This document shows positions 52,878-61,766 of a stretch of DNA of 64,000 bases, piece by piece; within the stretch, counting starts at the first letter, position 1, and every line of letters starts with the position of its first letter. The DNA comes from JACMNW01 sp031406155 (GTDB lineage: Bacteria; Pseudomonadota; Alphaproteobacteria; Rhodobacterales; Rhodobacteraceae): assembly GCA_031406155.1 (NCBI GenBank), contig JANOGW010000080.1, forward strand, positions 1 to 64,000, in the 5' to 3' direction. The notes below the pieces were generated by a model, which saw nothing but the letters and a program-made list of their open reading frames with translations, was not told where the DNA came from and searched no databases. Both the position numbers and the translations under genes were made by a program.

Positions 52878-53033
52878 ATGCCCCTGCCGCATCTGTTTGG
52901 TCTGATTGCTTTCGTCATTGTTGCTGCGGGCGCGACGCTTGCTCTGGCACTTTGGGCCAACGTGCCCTTGGTGGCCCTTGGCTTTGCCGCAATGGCCGGC
53001 AGTCTGGTCCTTGGATCGAGGCAGTGGCGCTGA
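52878..53033 (+). CDS. Small two-helix membrane protein
   Basis: This 51-residue protein is almost all hydrophobic: one helix (LFGLIAFVIVAAGATLALAL) and a second (VPLVALGFAAMAGSLVLG) joined by WAN. It begins MPLPH and ends GSRQWR, giving a basic end. GGAG lies eight bases before the ATG. It sits between the corrinoid protein and the DUF1638 gene, whose start it overlaps. No known family is recognised. Confidence 0.65.
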   Translation: MPLPHLFGLIAFVIVAAGATLALALWANVPLVALGFAAMAGSLVLGSRQWR

Positions 53034-53674
53034 CGCCCGATCATACGACGTTGACCATCTCGGGCCTGCCGCCTGCCTTGCAGGGCCGCATTCTGTTGAT
53101 CGCCTGTGGCGCTTTGGCGCATGAGATTTTGGCACTGAAGCGCATCAACGGCTGGGATCACCTTGATCTGCAATGCCTGCCGGCCAACCTGCACCTTTAC
53201 CCCGACAAGATTACCCCCGCCGTAGCCGATGCCGTGGCCACCTACCGCGCGAGATATGCCGAGATTTTCGTGGTCTACGCAGATTGCGGGACCGGCGGCC
53301 AATTGCAGAAAAAGTGCAAGGAACTGGACGTTCAGATGGTGCAAGGCCCGCATTGCTATTCGTTTTTTGAGGGCAACGCCAATTTCACCGCTCATTTGGA
53401 TACCGAGTTCACCGCCTTTTACCTGACCGATTTTCTGGTGCGACAGTTCGATGCCTTCGTGTGGCGGCCTATGGGTCTTGATCGGCACCTCGAGCTGCGC
53501 GACATGTACTTTGGCAATTACACCAAACTGGTCTATCAGGCCCAGACCAATGATCCCGCCTTGGATGCCAAGGCGGAAGACTGTGCAAGACGGCTTGGGC
53601 TTTCTTATGAGCGGCGGTTTACCGGATACGGCGACTTGGCATCCACACTGTCGCAGGTAGCAAGACCGTTATAG
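53024..53674 (+). CDS. DUF1638 protein
   Basis: This protein of about 216 residues has conserved cysteines (LLIACGALAHEIL, VVYADCGTGGQLQ, QGPHCYSFFEG) that could bind a metal or corrinoid. The family is found next to corrinoid methyltransferases. In Rhodobacterales a homologue has been linked to B12-dependent methionine synthesis. The start is probably the GTG at 53024, which overlaps the small membrane gene; nearby ATGs in frame give no better site. The frame open from 52952 reads antisense-like sequence first. Confidence 0.75.
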   Translation: MALTPDHTTLTISGLPPALQGRILLIACGALAHEILALKRINGWDHLDLQCLPANLHLYPDKITPAVADAVATYRARYAEIFVVYADCGTGGQLQKKCKELDVQMVQGPHCYSFFEGNANFTAHLDTEFTAFYLTDFLVRQFDAFVWRPMGLDRHLELRDMYFGNYTKLVYQAQTNDPALDAKAEDCARRLGLSYERRFTGYGDLASTLSQVARPL

Positions 53675-53839
53675 TGACCTCTGGCTGTTAAGGGGCTGAC
53701 GAAACAGTCCCCGCTCAACCTGCCGCTGACGGTATTCAAGATTGGTCTGGTCCCGCGCGGTTGTCAGATAGTCGCGTTCGACCTCGTCAATCGATGGCAG
53801 TCGGAACGCAGCGATCAGTGATTCGAAAAACTTCAGCAT
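53669..53839 (-). CDS. DUF3563 family small protein
   Basis: This 56-residue charged protein (MLKFFESLIAAFRLPSIDEV, then REERG-like helix DLEYRQRQVERGLFRQ in the family pattern; here TNLEYRQRQVERGLFRQP) matches the DUF3563 family of unknown function. The start at 53839 has AGGAG six bases upstream. Its stop overlaps the end of the DUF1638 gene by a few bases on the opposite strand. Confidence 0.68.
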   Translation of the reverse strand: MLKFFESLIAAFRLPSIDEVERDYLTTARDQTNLEYRQRQVERGLFRQPLNSQRSL

Positions 53840-53948
53840 GGTGAACTCCTGTGTCACCCTCCCATGCGAAAAGATAGGTCATTGCCACCCCTGTTGCCAG
53901 CCGCCAAGACGGGACGCCCCTATGCACCAGCCGCATAGCTGAAGGCCC

Positions 53949-55592
53949 TTACCCCGCCAACAGCGTCGTCGCTGCCGCCCGCGCTGCATCCGTCACGCTG
54001 TCGCCTGACAGCATTCTGGCGATTTCCTCGACCCGCTGGGTCCGGTCAAGCGGCGTGACCGACGACAATGTCATATCATCGACCACCCGCTTTTCGACCC
54101 GCCAATGATGTGCGCCGCGTGCGGCCACCTGCGGCGAATGCGTCACCACCAGCACCTGCCCCGCCGTTGCAAGGCCTTGCAAACGCCGCCCCACCGCATC
54201 CGCTGTGGCACCACCAACGCCGCGGTCAATCTCGTCAAATATCAGTGTCAGCCCCGGCACGTCGCCGGTCAGACAGACCTTCAGCGCCAGCATGAAGCGC
54301 GACAACTCGCCGCCAGAGGCGATCTTGTTCAACGCTCCCGCAGGCGCGCCGGGATTGGTCGTCACCGAAAATGTCACCGCGTCGCGGCCGTCCGGGCCCG
54401 CCTCGGCCTGGCTTAATTCTGTCGCAAAAACAGCGCGCTCCATTTTCAGCGGGGCCAGTTCGGTGGCCATAGCCGCGTCCAGCCGCACCGCCGCTTTGGC
54501 TCGCCCACGTTGTGCGGCAGTGGCCAGCGCATCATACGCCGCCTGCGCTTGCGCCACTTCGGCCACATGCGCCGCCAATCCCGCAACACCGCTGTCTAAC
54601 GCGGCCAGACGCGCCCGTAAACGGCTTGCAAATTCGCCCAGATCATCCGCCAATACCGAATGCTTTCGCGCCAATGCCCGGATGGCGAACAGCCGCTCCT
54701 CCACGTTTTCAAGGTCTGCCGGGTTGAAATCCAGCCCCCTTAACGCAGCGTCTACCCCGGCCTGCGCCTCGCCCAACTCGATCACGGCGCGGGCAAGGGC
54801 TGCAATCGCACCATCAAGCACGCCTTCCGCCCGCCCAGCCACGCCGTCAAGCCAGCGTTGCGCATCCATCAACTGGCGCTCGGCACCCTGATCGGAAAGG
54901 GCGGCACGCGCGCGCAAGATATCTCCGCGGATTTTTTCGGCCGCCTGCATCACCCGCCGTTTTGCATCCAGACTGGCCTCTTCGCCCGGCTGTGGGTCCA
55001 GCCGGTCAAGCTCCGCAACGGCATGGCGCAGATACTCTTCCTCGCCCCGCGCCGCCGCCAGTGCCGCTTCGGCATCGGCAAGACCGGCCCGCGCCGCCGA
55101 CCATGCGCGCCACGCGTCCCGCAGAGGTGGCAGATCAAGCCCGGCAAAGGCATCAAGCAACGCTCGGTGGCCACGCGGGTTCAGCAAGCCGCGATCGTCA
55201 TGCTGCCCGTGCAGTTCAATCAGGGTGTCGGACAGATCACGCAGTACCTCGCCCGACACGCGCCGACCGTTGACCCAAGCCGTCTTGCGACCGTCAACCG
55301 TGTTGATCCGGCGCAGGATCACTTCGTCCTCCGCGTCAAACCCGGCTTCTTCCAGAACCGCCCGCGCAGCATGGCCTATGGGCAGATCGAACACCGCCGT
55401 CACTTCGCCCTGCGCGGCCCCCGCCCGCACCAGTTCGGCCCGGCCGCGCCAGCCAAGAACAAAGCCAAGCGCATCCAGCAGAATGGACTTTCCGGCCCCG
55501 GTTTCCCCGGTCAACACGTTCAAACCCGGCTGGAACGCAAGCTCCAGCCGGTCGATGATCAGCACATCACGGATATCAAGGCTGCGCAGCAT
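53949..55592 (-). CDS. recN: DNA repair protein RecN
   Basis: This 547-residue SMC-like ATPase is used in recombinational repair. Walker A is GETGAGKSILLDALG near residue 31, a long coiled-coil region fills about 170-390, and the ABC signature IASGGELSRFMLALK and Walker B LTLIFDEIDRGVGG are near 440-480. It starts MLRSLDIRDVLIIDRLELAF, the family start. It follows bamD by 36 bases in one transcription direction. Confidence 0.94.
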   Translation of the reverse strand: MLRSLDIRDVLIIDRLELAFQPGLNVLTGETGAGKSILLDALGFVLGWRGRAELVRAGAAQGEVTAVFDLPIGHAARAVLEEAGFDAEDEVILRRINTVDGRKTAWVNGRRVSGEVLRDLSDTLIELHGQHDDRGLLNPRGHRALLDAFAGLDLPPLRDAWRAWSAARAGLADAEAALAAARGEEEYLRHAVAELDRLDPQPGEEASLDAKRRVMQAAEKIRGDILRARAALSDQGAERQLMDAQRWLDGVAGRAEGVLDGAIAALARAVIELGEAQAGVDAALRGLDFNPADLENVEERLFAIRALARKHSVLADDLGEFASRLRARLAALDSGVAGLAAHVAEVAQAQAAYDALATAAQRGRAKAAVRLDAAMATELAPLKMERAVFATELSQAEAGPDGRDAVTFSVTTNPGAPAGALNKIASGGELSRFMLALKVCLTGDVPGLTLIFDEIDRGVGGATADAVGRRLQGLATAGQVLVVTHSPQVAARGAHHWRVEKRVVDDMTLSSVTPLDRTQRVEEIARMLSGDSVTDAARAAATTLLAG

Positions 55593-55628
55593 GTCCGCCC
55601 CGTAGGATGGGCGATCCGCCCATCCTGG

Positions 55629-56486
55629 TCACAACCACTCGCCCTTGACCACCTGCCGGTAGACCGAACTTAGCCAACTGTTGCCCTTCGCCTCCGGCGA
55701 CAGTCCACGACCCTTCAACAGCGCAAAACTGTCGTCATAGAACGGGCTTGATTGATAGTTGTAGCCCAAGATCGCCGCCGCCGTCTGCGCCTCATCCGGC
55801 AGGCCAAGCGCCACATAAGACTCCGTCAATCGATGCAGCGCTTCTGCGGTATGCGACGTGGTCTGGTAATCCTGAACCACGACCCGGAACCGGTTGATTG
55901 CGGCGGTGTAGTTGCCGCGCTTCAGGTAATAGCGACCAATTTCCATTTCCTTGGCCGCCAGATGGTCAAACGCCAGATCAAACTTAAGCGTCGCAGACTT
56001 CGCATATTCGCTGTCAGGATACTGTTCGATCACCACGCGCAAAGCTTGCAGCGCCTGGAAGGTCAGCCCCTGATCACGACCCACCTCATCGATCTGGTCA
56101 TAATAGGAAAGCGCCATCAGATATTGCGCATAAGCGGCATCTTCGTCGGCGGGATACAGGTCAAGGAACCGCTGCGCAGCGCCACGCGCTTCTTCATATT
56201 CCTTGGCCTTATGATGGCTGAAAGCCTGCATGATCAGGGCGCGCTTGGCAAATTCGGTGTAGGGGTAAAGTCGCTCCACCTCTTGGAAATAGCGGATGGC
56301 TTCTTTGGGCTTCGGGCTGGCATTCAGCTCGAATTCGCCGCGCTTGTAGATTTCCTCGGCAGTGTAGCTGTCCAACGGGGCTTCGTTGGCCTTGCGGGCG
56401 CAGGCACCAAGCATCGCAATCAGTAGCGCCATGCCAATCAGTTTCGCGCCGCTCTTCGCGCCTGCCCCTAACCTCACGCCTGCCAT
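55629..56486 (-). CDS. bamD: Outer-membrane assembly lipoprotein BamD
   Basis: This 285-residue lipoprotein has a signal peptide ending at the lipobox LGAC (IGMALLIAMLGAC) near residue 26. TPR helices for BAM complex contacts follow (AEEIYKRGEFELNASPKPKE). It assembles outer-membrane beta-barrels with BamA. The start at 56486 gives a typical lipoprotein leader; ATG at 56522 is also open. It follows lpxC by about 120 bases. Confidence 0.93.
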   Translation of the reverse strand: MAGVRLGAGAKSGAKLIGMALLIAMLGACARKANEAPLDSYTAEEIYKRGEFELNASPKPKEAIRYFQEVERLYPYTEFAKRALIMQAFSHHKAKEYEEARGAAQRFLDLYPADEDAAYAQYLMALSYYDQIDEVGRDQGLTFQALQALRVVIEQYPDSEYAKSATLKFDLAFDHLAAKEMEIGRYYLKRGNYTAAINRFRVVVQDYQTTSHTAEALHRLTESYVALGLPDEAQTAAAILGYNYQSSPFYDDSFALLKGRGLSPEAKGNSWLSSVYRQVVKGEWL

Positions 56487-56607
56487 TGTCCGTCTACCCC
56501 ATGCCGTGCAGATGGCCATCATGCCGAAGCACCGTCACCCGCGTTTGTCTTGGTCCTAGCACAGAAAAATCCGGTGCGCAAAACGCCTTTATCGATTCAA
56601 GGATTGC

Positions 56608-57528
56608 TCAGGCGACTGCGGGAATATCGGCACGGTGCACGCCGACGCCGGGCAGTTGCAAACCGGCCAACGGACCGCAATCCACCACCGCAAAGGCATC
56701 GGGTTGCGCAAACAGCGCCCGCAGCAACTTGTTGGTCAGGGCATGGCCGGCCCGAACGCCGGTATAGCGCGCCAGCATCGGCCCGCCCGCAAGCGCCAGG
56801 TCACCCAAAGCGTCCAGCATCTTGTGACGAACCGGTTCATCCGCATGCCGCAAACCGCCGGGGCTAAGCACCCGGTCACCTTCAAACACCACCGCGTTGT
56901 GCAGATTGCCACCAAGAGCCAAGCCTTTGGCTTGCATCGCGTCAACATCGATCTGGCGACAGAACGTGCGGCTGTCACACAATTCCCGCACGAAAGCGCC
57001 ATTCGCCAGGCTCATCTCTTTGTGCTGCTGGCCGATGGCGGCGTCGGCAAAATCAATACTGAAATCCATTTCCATGGTGTCCGACGGGTCCAGCCGCGCA
57101 TATGCGTCGCCGTCACGCACCTCGACCGGCCGCAGCACTTTGATCGCCCGGATGGGGCTGGCCTGGCTGCGCAATCCGCGCGCCAGCAATCCCTGCACGA
57201 ACGGCACCGATGATCCATCAAGGATCGGCACTTCGGCGGCATCAATCTCGATCAGGGCGTTGTGAATGCCGCAACCCGCCAAGGCCGCCATCAGATGTTC
57301 GATGGTCGAAACCTGAACACCGGCGGCGTTACCGACCAACGTACACAACCGCGATGGCACAACCGAATCCCAGCGGGCCGCGATCATTGCATCGCGCGCG
57401 GCAACATCGGTGCGCCGAAACCAAATGCCATAATCAGCAGAGGCCGGCATCACCACCATACGAACAGGGGCCCCGGAATGCAATCCGAACCCGGTAAAGG
57501 TGGCAGCTGACTTAAGCGTGCTTTGCAC
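56608..57528 (-). CDS. lpxC: UDP-3-O-acyl-N-acetylglucosamine deacetylase
   Basis: This 306-residue zinc enzyme performs the committed step of lipid A synthesis. Zinc ligands are in STIEHLMAAL and VRHKMLDALGDLAL (His and Asp), and the catalytic histidine is in AGHALTNKLL. It starts MQSTLKSAATFTGFGLHSGA. It lies downstream of ftsZ after a terminator, so it probably has its own promoter in the 213-base gap. Confidence 0.95.
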   Translation of the reverse strand: MQSTLKSAATFTGFGLHSGAPVRMVVMPASADYGIWFRRTDVAARDAMIAARWDSVVPSRLCTLVGNAAGVQVSTIEHLMAALAGCGIHNALIEIDAAEVPILDGSSVPFVQGLLARGLRSQASPIRAIKVLRPVEVRDGDAYARLDPSDTMEMDFSIDFADAAIGQQHKEMSLANGAFVRELCDSRTFCRQIDVDAMQAKGLALGGNLHNAVVFEGDRVLSPGGLRHADEPVRHKMLDALGDLALAGGPMLARYTGVRAGHALTNKLLRALFAQPDAFAVVDCGPLAGLQLPGVGVHRADIPAVA

Positions 57529-57693
57529 GTCGTGCTCCGTTCATTCGCGTCTGGCAGCGTCGCGTCTGGTACTGTGAAAATGGCCCCTCAAGTAAAAAAT
57601 TTTTTAATCTTGTTGTCGGGCTACCTCAACTCACAGTTTGTAACGCTGTGTGACAGAGTGAATTTCGACGGACAACAAATTGATCTAAAACGA

Positions 57694-57719
57694 AAAAAGG
57701 CCCGGTCACCCGAGCCTTC
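57694..57719 (-). terminator. Intrinsic terminator of ftsZ
   Basis: On the minus strand AAGGCTCGG pairs with CCGGGCCTT around GTGA, with one G-T pair, and is followed by TTTTCG. It lies 23 bases after the ftsZ stop and separates it from lpxC. Confidence 0.8.
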
Positions 57720-57741
57720 TTCCAACCACTGTCACAAGTTA

Positions 57742-59346
57742 TCAGTTGGCCTGACGTCGCAAGAACGCCGGGATTTCGATCCGCTCCTGATCCGCGCTCA
57801 GCTCTGGTTCGTCATCATAGCTGGTTACGGGGGGCTGTTGACGGGAGGCCGGGGCACGCTCGCTCGCCTGTTCGGGGTTGCCCGCCATCCGGTTGATCAG
57901 CGAGCCGATGCCAAATCGGGGCTTGTCCGACGGCGCGCGCGCGGCGGGTGCCGGGGCGGCGGGGCGCGGGGCTTGGGTATCCATGCCGGGGCGATTTAGC
58001 GGCGCCTTGCTGACGGCGGCGCGCAGCCTTGCCATCGCTTCGGGTGACGGCGTTCCAGCGGCCCGGGGGCGTGGCGCAACAAACTCCGCCGCATCGGCAT
58101 CGATCTGCGGTGCTGGCGCGCGCGCCGTCGCGGCCGGTTGCGGGCGGTAGGCTGGCGCGGGCACATCGGTGTATTCATCGCCGTCCGCGTCAAAATCGTC
58201 GCCGGCATCCGGCTCCACCGCGTCAAACAGTCCAAGCGTTACGGCTTCCGCCTCGGTCATCACGGCGGCGGGGCGCGGCGCTGCTGCGGCACGCGGTTCC
58301 GCGATTGGAGCGGGTGCTGCTTGCGGCAAGGGGGCCGCCATCGACCGGCGCGCCACCGGCAGATCATCGCGGGCCTTGGTCGCATCAATGCCGGTTGCCA
58401 CAACCGAAACCCGGATCATGCCTTCCATCGAGGTATCAAGCGTCGATCCCACAATGATATTCGCGTCCGGGTCTACCTTTTCACGGATGATATTTGCTGC
58501 CTCGTCCAATTCGAACAGCGTCAGGTCATAGCCACCGGTAATGTTGATCAGCACGCCCTTGGCACCGTGCAGCGATATTTCGTCCAGCAGCGGGTTGGCA
58601 ATGGCCTTTTCAGCCGCCTGCACGGCACGGTCTTCACCAGAAGCCTCGCCGGTTCCCATCATTGCCTTGCCCATTTCGTCCATCACGGCACGGACATCGG
58701 CAAAATCGAGGTTGATCAGGCCGGGCCGCACCATCAGGTCAGTTACGCCCTTGACGCCTTGATAAAGCACATCGTCCGCCAAAGCGAAGGCTTCGGTAAA
58801 CGTGGTCTTTTCGTTCGCCAGCCGGAACAAATTCTGGTTCGGGATGATGATCAGCGTATCAACAACCTTTTGCAGCGCCTCGATGCCTTCATCGGCCTGC
58901 CGCATCCGCTTGTTGCCCTCGAACTGGAACGGCTTGGTCACCACACCGACGGTCAGCACGCCCAATTCACGCGCGGCCTGGGCGATGATCGGGGCCGCCC
59001 CGGTGCCGGTGCCGCCGCCCATGCCTGCGGTGATGAAACACATGTGCGCGCCGGCCAGATGTTCCACGATCTCTTCGATGGTTTCTTCGGCAGCGGCTGC
59101 ACCCACGGTCGGACGCGCCCCCGCGCCCAGACCTTCGGTGACCTTCAGCCCCATCTGGATTTTTGCACTGGCGCGGCTTTGATGCAGGGCCTGCGCATCG
59201 GTGTTGGCGACGACGAATTCGACCCCCTCAAGGTTCTTGTCGATCATGTTGTTGACCGCATTCCCCCCGGCGCCGCCCACGCCAAAAACGGTAATGCGCG
59301 GCTTCAATTCGTCGCGCTCGGTACTCATTATAAGGTTAAGGGTCAT
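57742..59346 (-). CDS. ftsZ: Cell division protein FtsZ
   Basis: This 534-residue tubulin-like GTPase forms the division ring. GTP-binding signature GGGTGTGAAP follows FITAGMG; the catalytic loop is NLDFADVRAVM. The start MTLNLIMSTERDELKPRITV is typical of Rhodobacterales. Residues about 325-510 are a long, variable, alanine/proline-rich linker, and the C-terminal peptide IEIPAFLRRQAN binds FtsA and others. A 207-base gap before it probably holds its promoter. Confidence 0.96.
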   Translation of the reverse strand: MTLNLIMSTERDELKPRITVFGVGGAGGNAVNNMIDKNLEGVEFVVANTDAQALHQSRASAKIQMGLKVTEGLGAGARPTVGAAAAEETIEEIVEHLAGAHMCFITAGMGGGTGTGAAPIIAQAARELGVLTVGVVTKPFQFEGNKRMRQADEGIEALQKVVDTLIIIPNQNLFRLANEKTTFTEAFALADDVLYQGVKGVTDLMVRPGLINLDFADVRAVMDEMGKAMMGTGEASGEDRAVQAAEKAIANPLLDEISLHGAKGVLINITGGYDLTLFELDEAANIIREKVDPDANIIVGSTLDTSMEGMIRVSVVATGIDATKARDDLPVARRSMAAPLPQAAPAPIAEPRAAAAPRPAAVMTEAEAVTLGLFDAVEPDAGDDFDADGDEYTDVPAPAYRPQPAATARAPAPQIDADAAEFVAPRPRAAGTPSPEAMARLRAAVSKAPLNRPGMDTQAPRPAAPAPAARAPSDKPRFGIGSLINRMAGNPEQASERAPASRQQPPVTSYDDEPELSADQERIEIPAFLRRQAN

Positions 59347-59553
59347 TGCCTATCCGCCTGATTTTTTTGGTTTGCTGTCATTGCAGTCAGAGAGCCCCCG
59401 GAATCACCTGTCCCCAGTGCGGCGGCTTAAATTCCCCTAATTATATCTGCATTGCACCGCTAGGTCACGAAAAAAACACGTCATCACCACAAAATATGGG
59501 GAAACAGTCGCCGAGTTCAGCGGTATGTTGCCGGTCGGTCAGGATGTAGTGGT

Positions 59554-60888
59554 CTACCAGTTGTCCTTGAACCATTTCAGCGCCCTCTTCATCGAACGTG
59601 CCGGATATCGTTCGGTCGGAATGTCGAAATCCCACCATTCATCTTGCGGGTGTGCAGCAAACAGGCACAGGCCCACGGCGCTTGCAAAGGCTGCCCCCGT
59701 GGCCGCCTGTGGCAAGCCTTGAACGCGCAAGGGGCGACCCAACCGAACCCGTTGGCCAAGGATGCGTGTCGCCAGCCCATCCAACCCCGGGATCTGGCTG
59801 CCGCCGCCGGTCAGCACGATCTGCTGGCTTGGCAGATGCTCGAACCCGGCCGCATCCAGCCGGGCGCGGGTTTCCTCCAGTATCTCCTCGACCCGTGGCC
59901 GCATGATACCGATCAGTTCGGTCCGGCTGACCTGACGGCGATCCTTTTCCCAATCGCCGCTGTCGCCACCGATATCGATCATTTCGCGGTCGTCCATGCC
60001 CGTGGCATGCACGCCGCCGAACCGCGTCTTGATGCGTTCTGCCGTTGTCAGCGGCACTTGCAGACCTTTCGCGATATCTGAGGTCACGTGATCGCCGCCC
60101 ATGCGCACGGCATCGGCGTAGATCATGTGTTTCTTGATGAAGATTGATACGCCAGTGGCCCCGCCGCCCATGTCGATGCAGGCCGCCCCCAGTTCCTGTT
60201 CATCCTCAACAAGACTGGAAATCCCCGACACATAGGCCGAGGAAGCAATGCCCGCCAATTCCAGATCGCAGCGTTTGATGCAGTACAAAAGGTTCTGCAC
60301 AACCGCCGCGTCCACTGTCAGCAGATGCATATCGCAGGCCAGCCGGTTGCCGATCTGACCGCGCGGATCACCAAGGCCGGTGCGGTGATCCAGCGCAAAG
60401 TTCACCGGCTGCGCATGTACCACCTCGCGCCCCGGCCCGATATCGGGCACATCGCAGGCCGCCAACACGCGGGCCACGTCTTGTTCAGATACCACCTGAT
60501 CCTGCAAATCCCAGATACCGGCAAGCCCGTAACTGCGCGGCTCTGCCCCCGAGAAACAGGCAATCGCGTGGTCAACCCGCACATTGGCCATCTTCTGCGC
60601 GGCCTGCACGGCTGTGCGCACCGCACGTTCGGTTTCATTCATCACGGCAATTTCACCAAACCGCACGCCGCGCGACCGTGTGGTTGCCGCCCCGATCACC
60701 CGAAAGCTGGATTGCCCCGCCATCGACCCCACGCCATCGCCCTCGCGCAGGCGTTCCGGCCCGTCAAAGCGCAGGATCAGGCAGGCAATTTTCGATGACC
60801 CCACATCCAGAACGGCAATCACCCCGCGCTGCATCGCGGCCCGGCGCATGTTCCGCATCGCCCGCTGGGTCTGATAAAGGTCGGTCAT
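59554..60888 (-). CDS. ftsA: Cell division protein FtsA
   Basis: This 444-residue actin-like ATPase anchors FtsZ to the membrane. It starts with an ATPase phosphate loop (VIAVLDVGSSKIACLILRF), shows ACIDMGGGATGVSIFIKKH as phosphate 2, VLTGGGSQIPGLDGLA near the end, and a C-terminal amphipathic helix (RSMKRALKWFKDNW) for membrane binding. It overlaps the ftsQ stop by four bases (ATGA). Confidence 0.95.
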   Translation of the reverse strand: MTDLYQTQRAMRNMRRAAMQRGVIAVLDVGSSKIACLILRFDGPERLREGDGVGSMAGQSSFRVIGAATTRSRGVRFGEIAVMNETERAVRTAVQAAQKMANVRVDHAIACFSGAEPRSYGLAGIWDLQDQVVSEQDVARVLAACDVPDIGPGREVVHAQPVNFALDHRTGLGDPRGQIGNRLACDMHLLTVDAAVVQNLLYCIKRCDLELAGIASSAYVSGISSLVEDEQELGAACIDMGGGATGVSIFIKKHMIYADAVRMGGDHVTSDIAKGLQVPLTTAERIKTRFGGVHATGMDDREMIDIGGDSGDWEKDRRQVSRTELIGIMRPRVEEILEETRARLDAAGFEHLPSQQIVLTGGGSQIPGLDGLATRILGQRVRLGRPLRVQGLPQAATGAAFASAVGLCLFAAHPQDEWWDFDIPTERYPARSMKRALKWFKDNW

Positions 60889-61766
60889 AACTTCGTCTCC
60901 ACTGGGGCAATGCCCCGGCCCGCCCTCATGATTTCCAATGCAAACGGCGACAGGCGCAGCACCGGGCGACGTTCGTTGCGCAGATCGATGGCAAGGATGT
61001 CGCGGGCCAGCAGATCCTGCACCTGATCCAGTGCGATCAACCGCTCGACCGCCTGCACCGGGTTACCCGCCGGCAGCAATATCCGCTGATCGCGGTCCAG
61101 CATGATATCCCAGCGCCGCTCGCCCATGCGCACAAGACCGCGCACCCGGTTCAGGATCGGGGCGGCGGCGGCATAAATGGCCAGCGCCTCATCCGCCGCT
61201 TTTTCTGCACCGATGCCGACAATCAACGGTAAATCCGGCCTGTCACTGCGGGCGGCCAGCCCCGCCACGCGGTGCCCGGTCGCATCCAGCAATTCGATCC
61301 TGTCGCCCGCGCGCCAGACAATCACCGGAACGCGTTCAGTGATATCGACATGCAGAACCCCGCCTGCTCGCACCCGCAATTCCGCGTTCGCCACCGCGTC
61401 AAGGCTTTCCACCCGGGCCTGGGCTGCATCAAGATCAAGGTCAAACGACGATTTTGGCAGTGCCAGACCCAACTTGCTGCGGATCGCCTCGGCCAGATCC
61501 AGCGACGCACCGTTGACCGACACCATGCCTACCCGAAACTCGGGCCGCTGTTCGAACTGCACGCGCAGGCCAACGAGGCCATTCACGATGGCCGCCTGCC
61601 GCGCCTCGTTGCCAAGGTAGATACCCAGCGCCACCACCACCACGAACGTCGGCAGCCCGCGCCGCATCATCACACGGAAATAGGGCGTCAGCCACATCCG
61701 CTGCATGCGGTAGGCCCACCGGCTTGGGGCCGGATCGCGCCTTTGGCGGGCGCTTACCTGTCGCAT
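60885..61766 (-). CDS. ftsQ: Cell division protein FtsQ
   Basis: This 293-residue bitopic protein has a membrane helix at about residues 34-52 (GLPTFVVVVALGIYLGNEAR), a POTRA domain (FRVGMVSVNGASLDLAEAIR) and a periplasmic beta domain. It links early and late division proteins. The start at 61766 (MRQVSARQRRDPAPS) overlaps the ddl stop by 13 bases; a longer frame to 61817 lies in ddl. It is coupled to ftsA. Confidence 0.92.
   Translation of the reverse strand: MRQVSARQRRDPAPSRWAYRMQRMWLTPYFRVMMRRGLPTFVVVVALGIYLGNEARQAAIVNGLVGLRVQFEQRPEFRVGMVSVNGASLDLAEAIRSKLGLALPKSSFDLDLDAAQARVESLDAVANAELRVRAGGVLHVDITERVPVIVWRAGDRIELLDATGHRVAGLAARSDRPDLPLIVGIGAEKAADEALAIYAAAAPILNRVRGLVRMGERRWDIMLDRDQRILLPAGNPVQAVERLIALDQVQDLLARDILAIDLRNERRPVLRLSPFALEIMRAGRGIAPVETKL

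Noticed and set aside
58138..59361. 407-codon open frame on the plus strand
   Set aside because: It is antisense to ftsZ and lacks recognisable domains.
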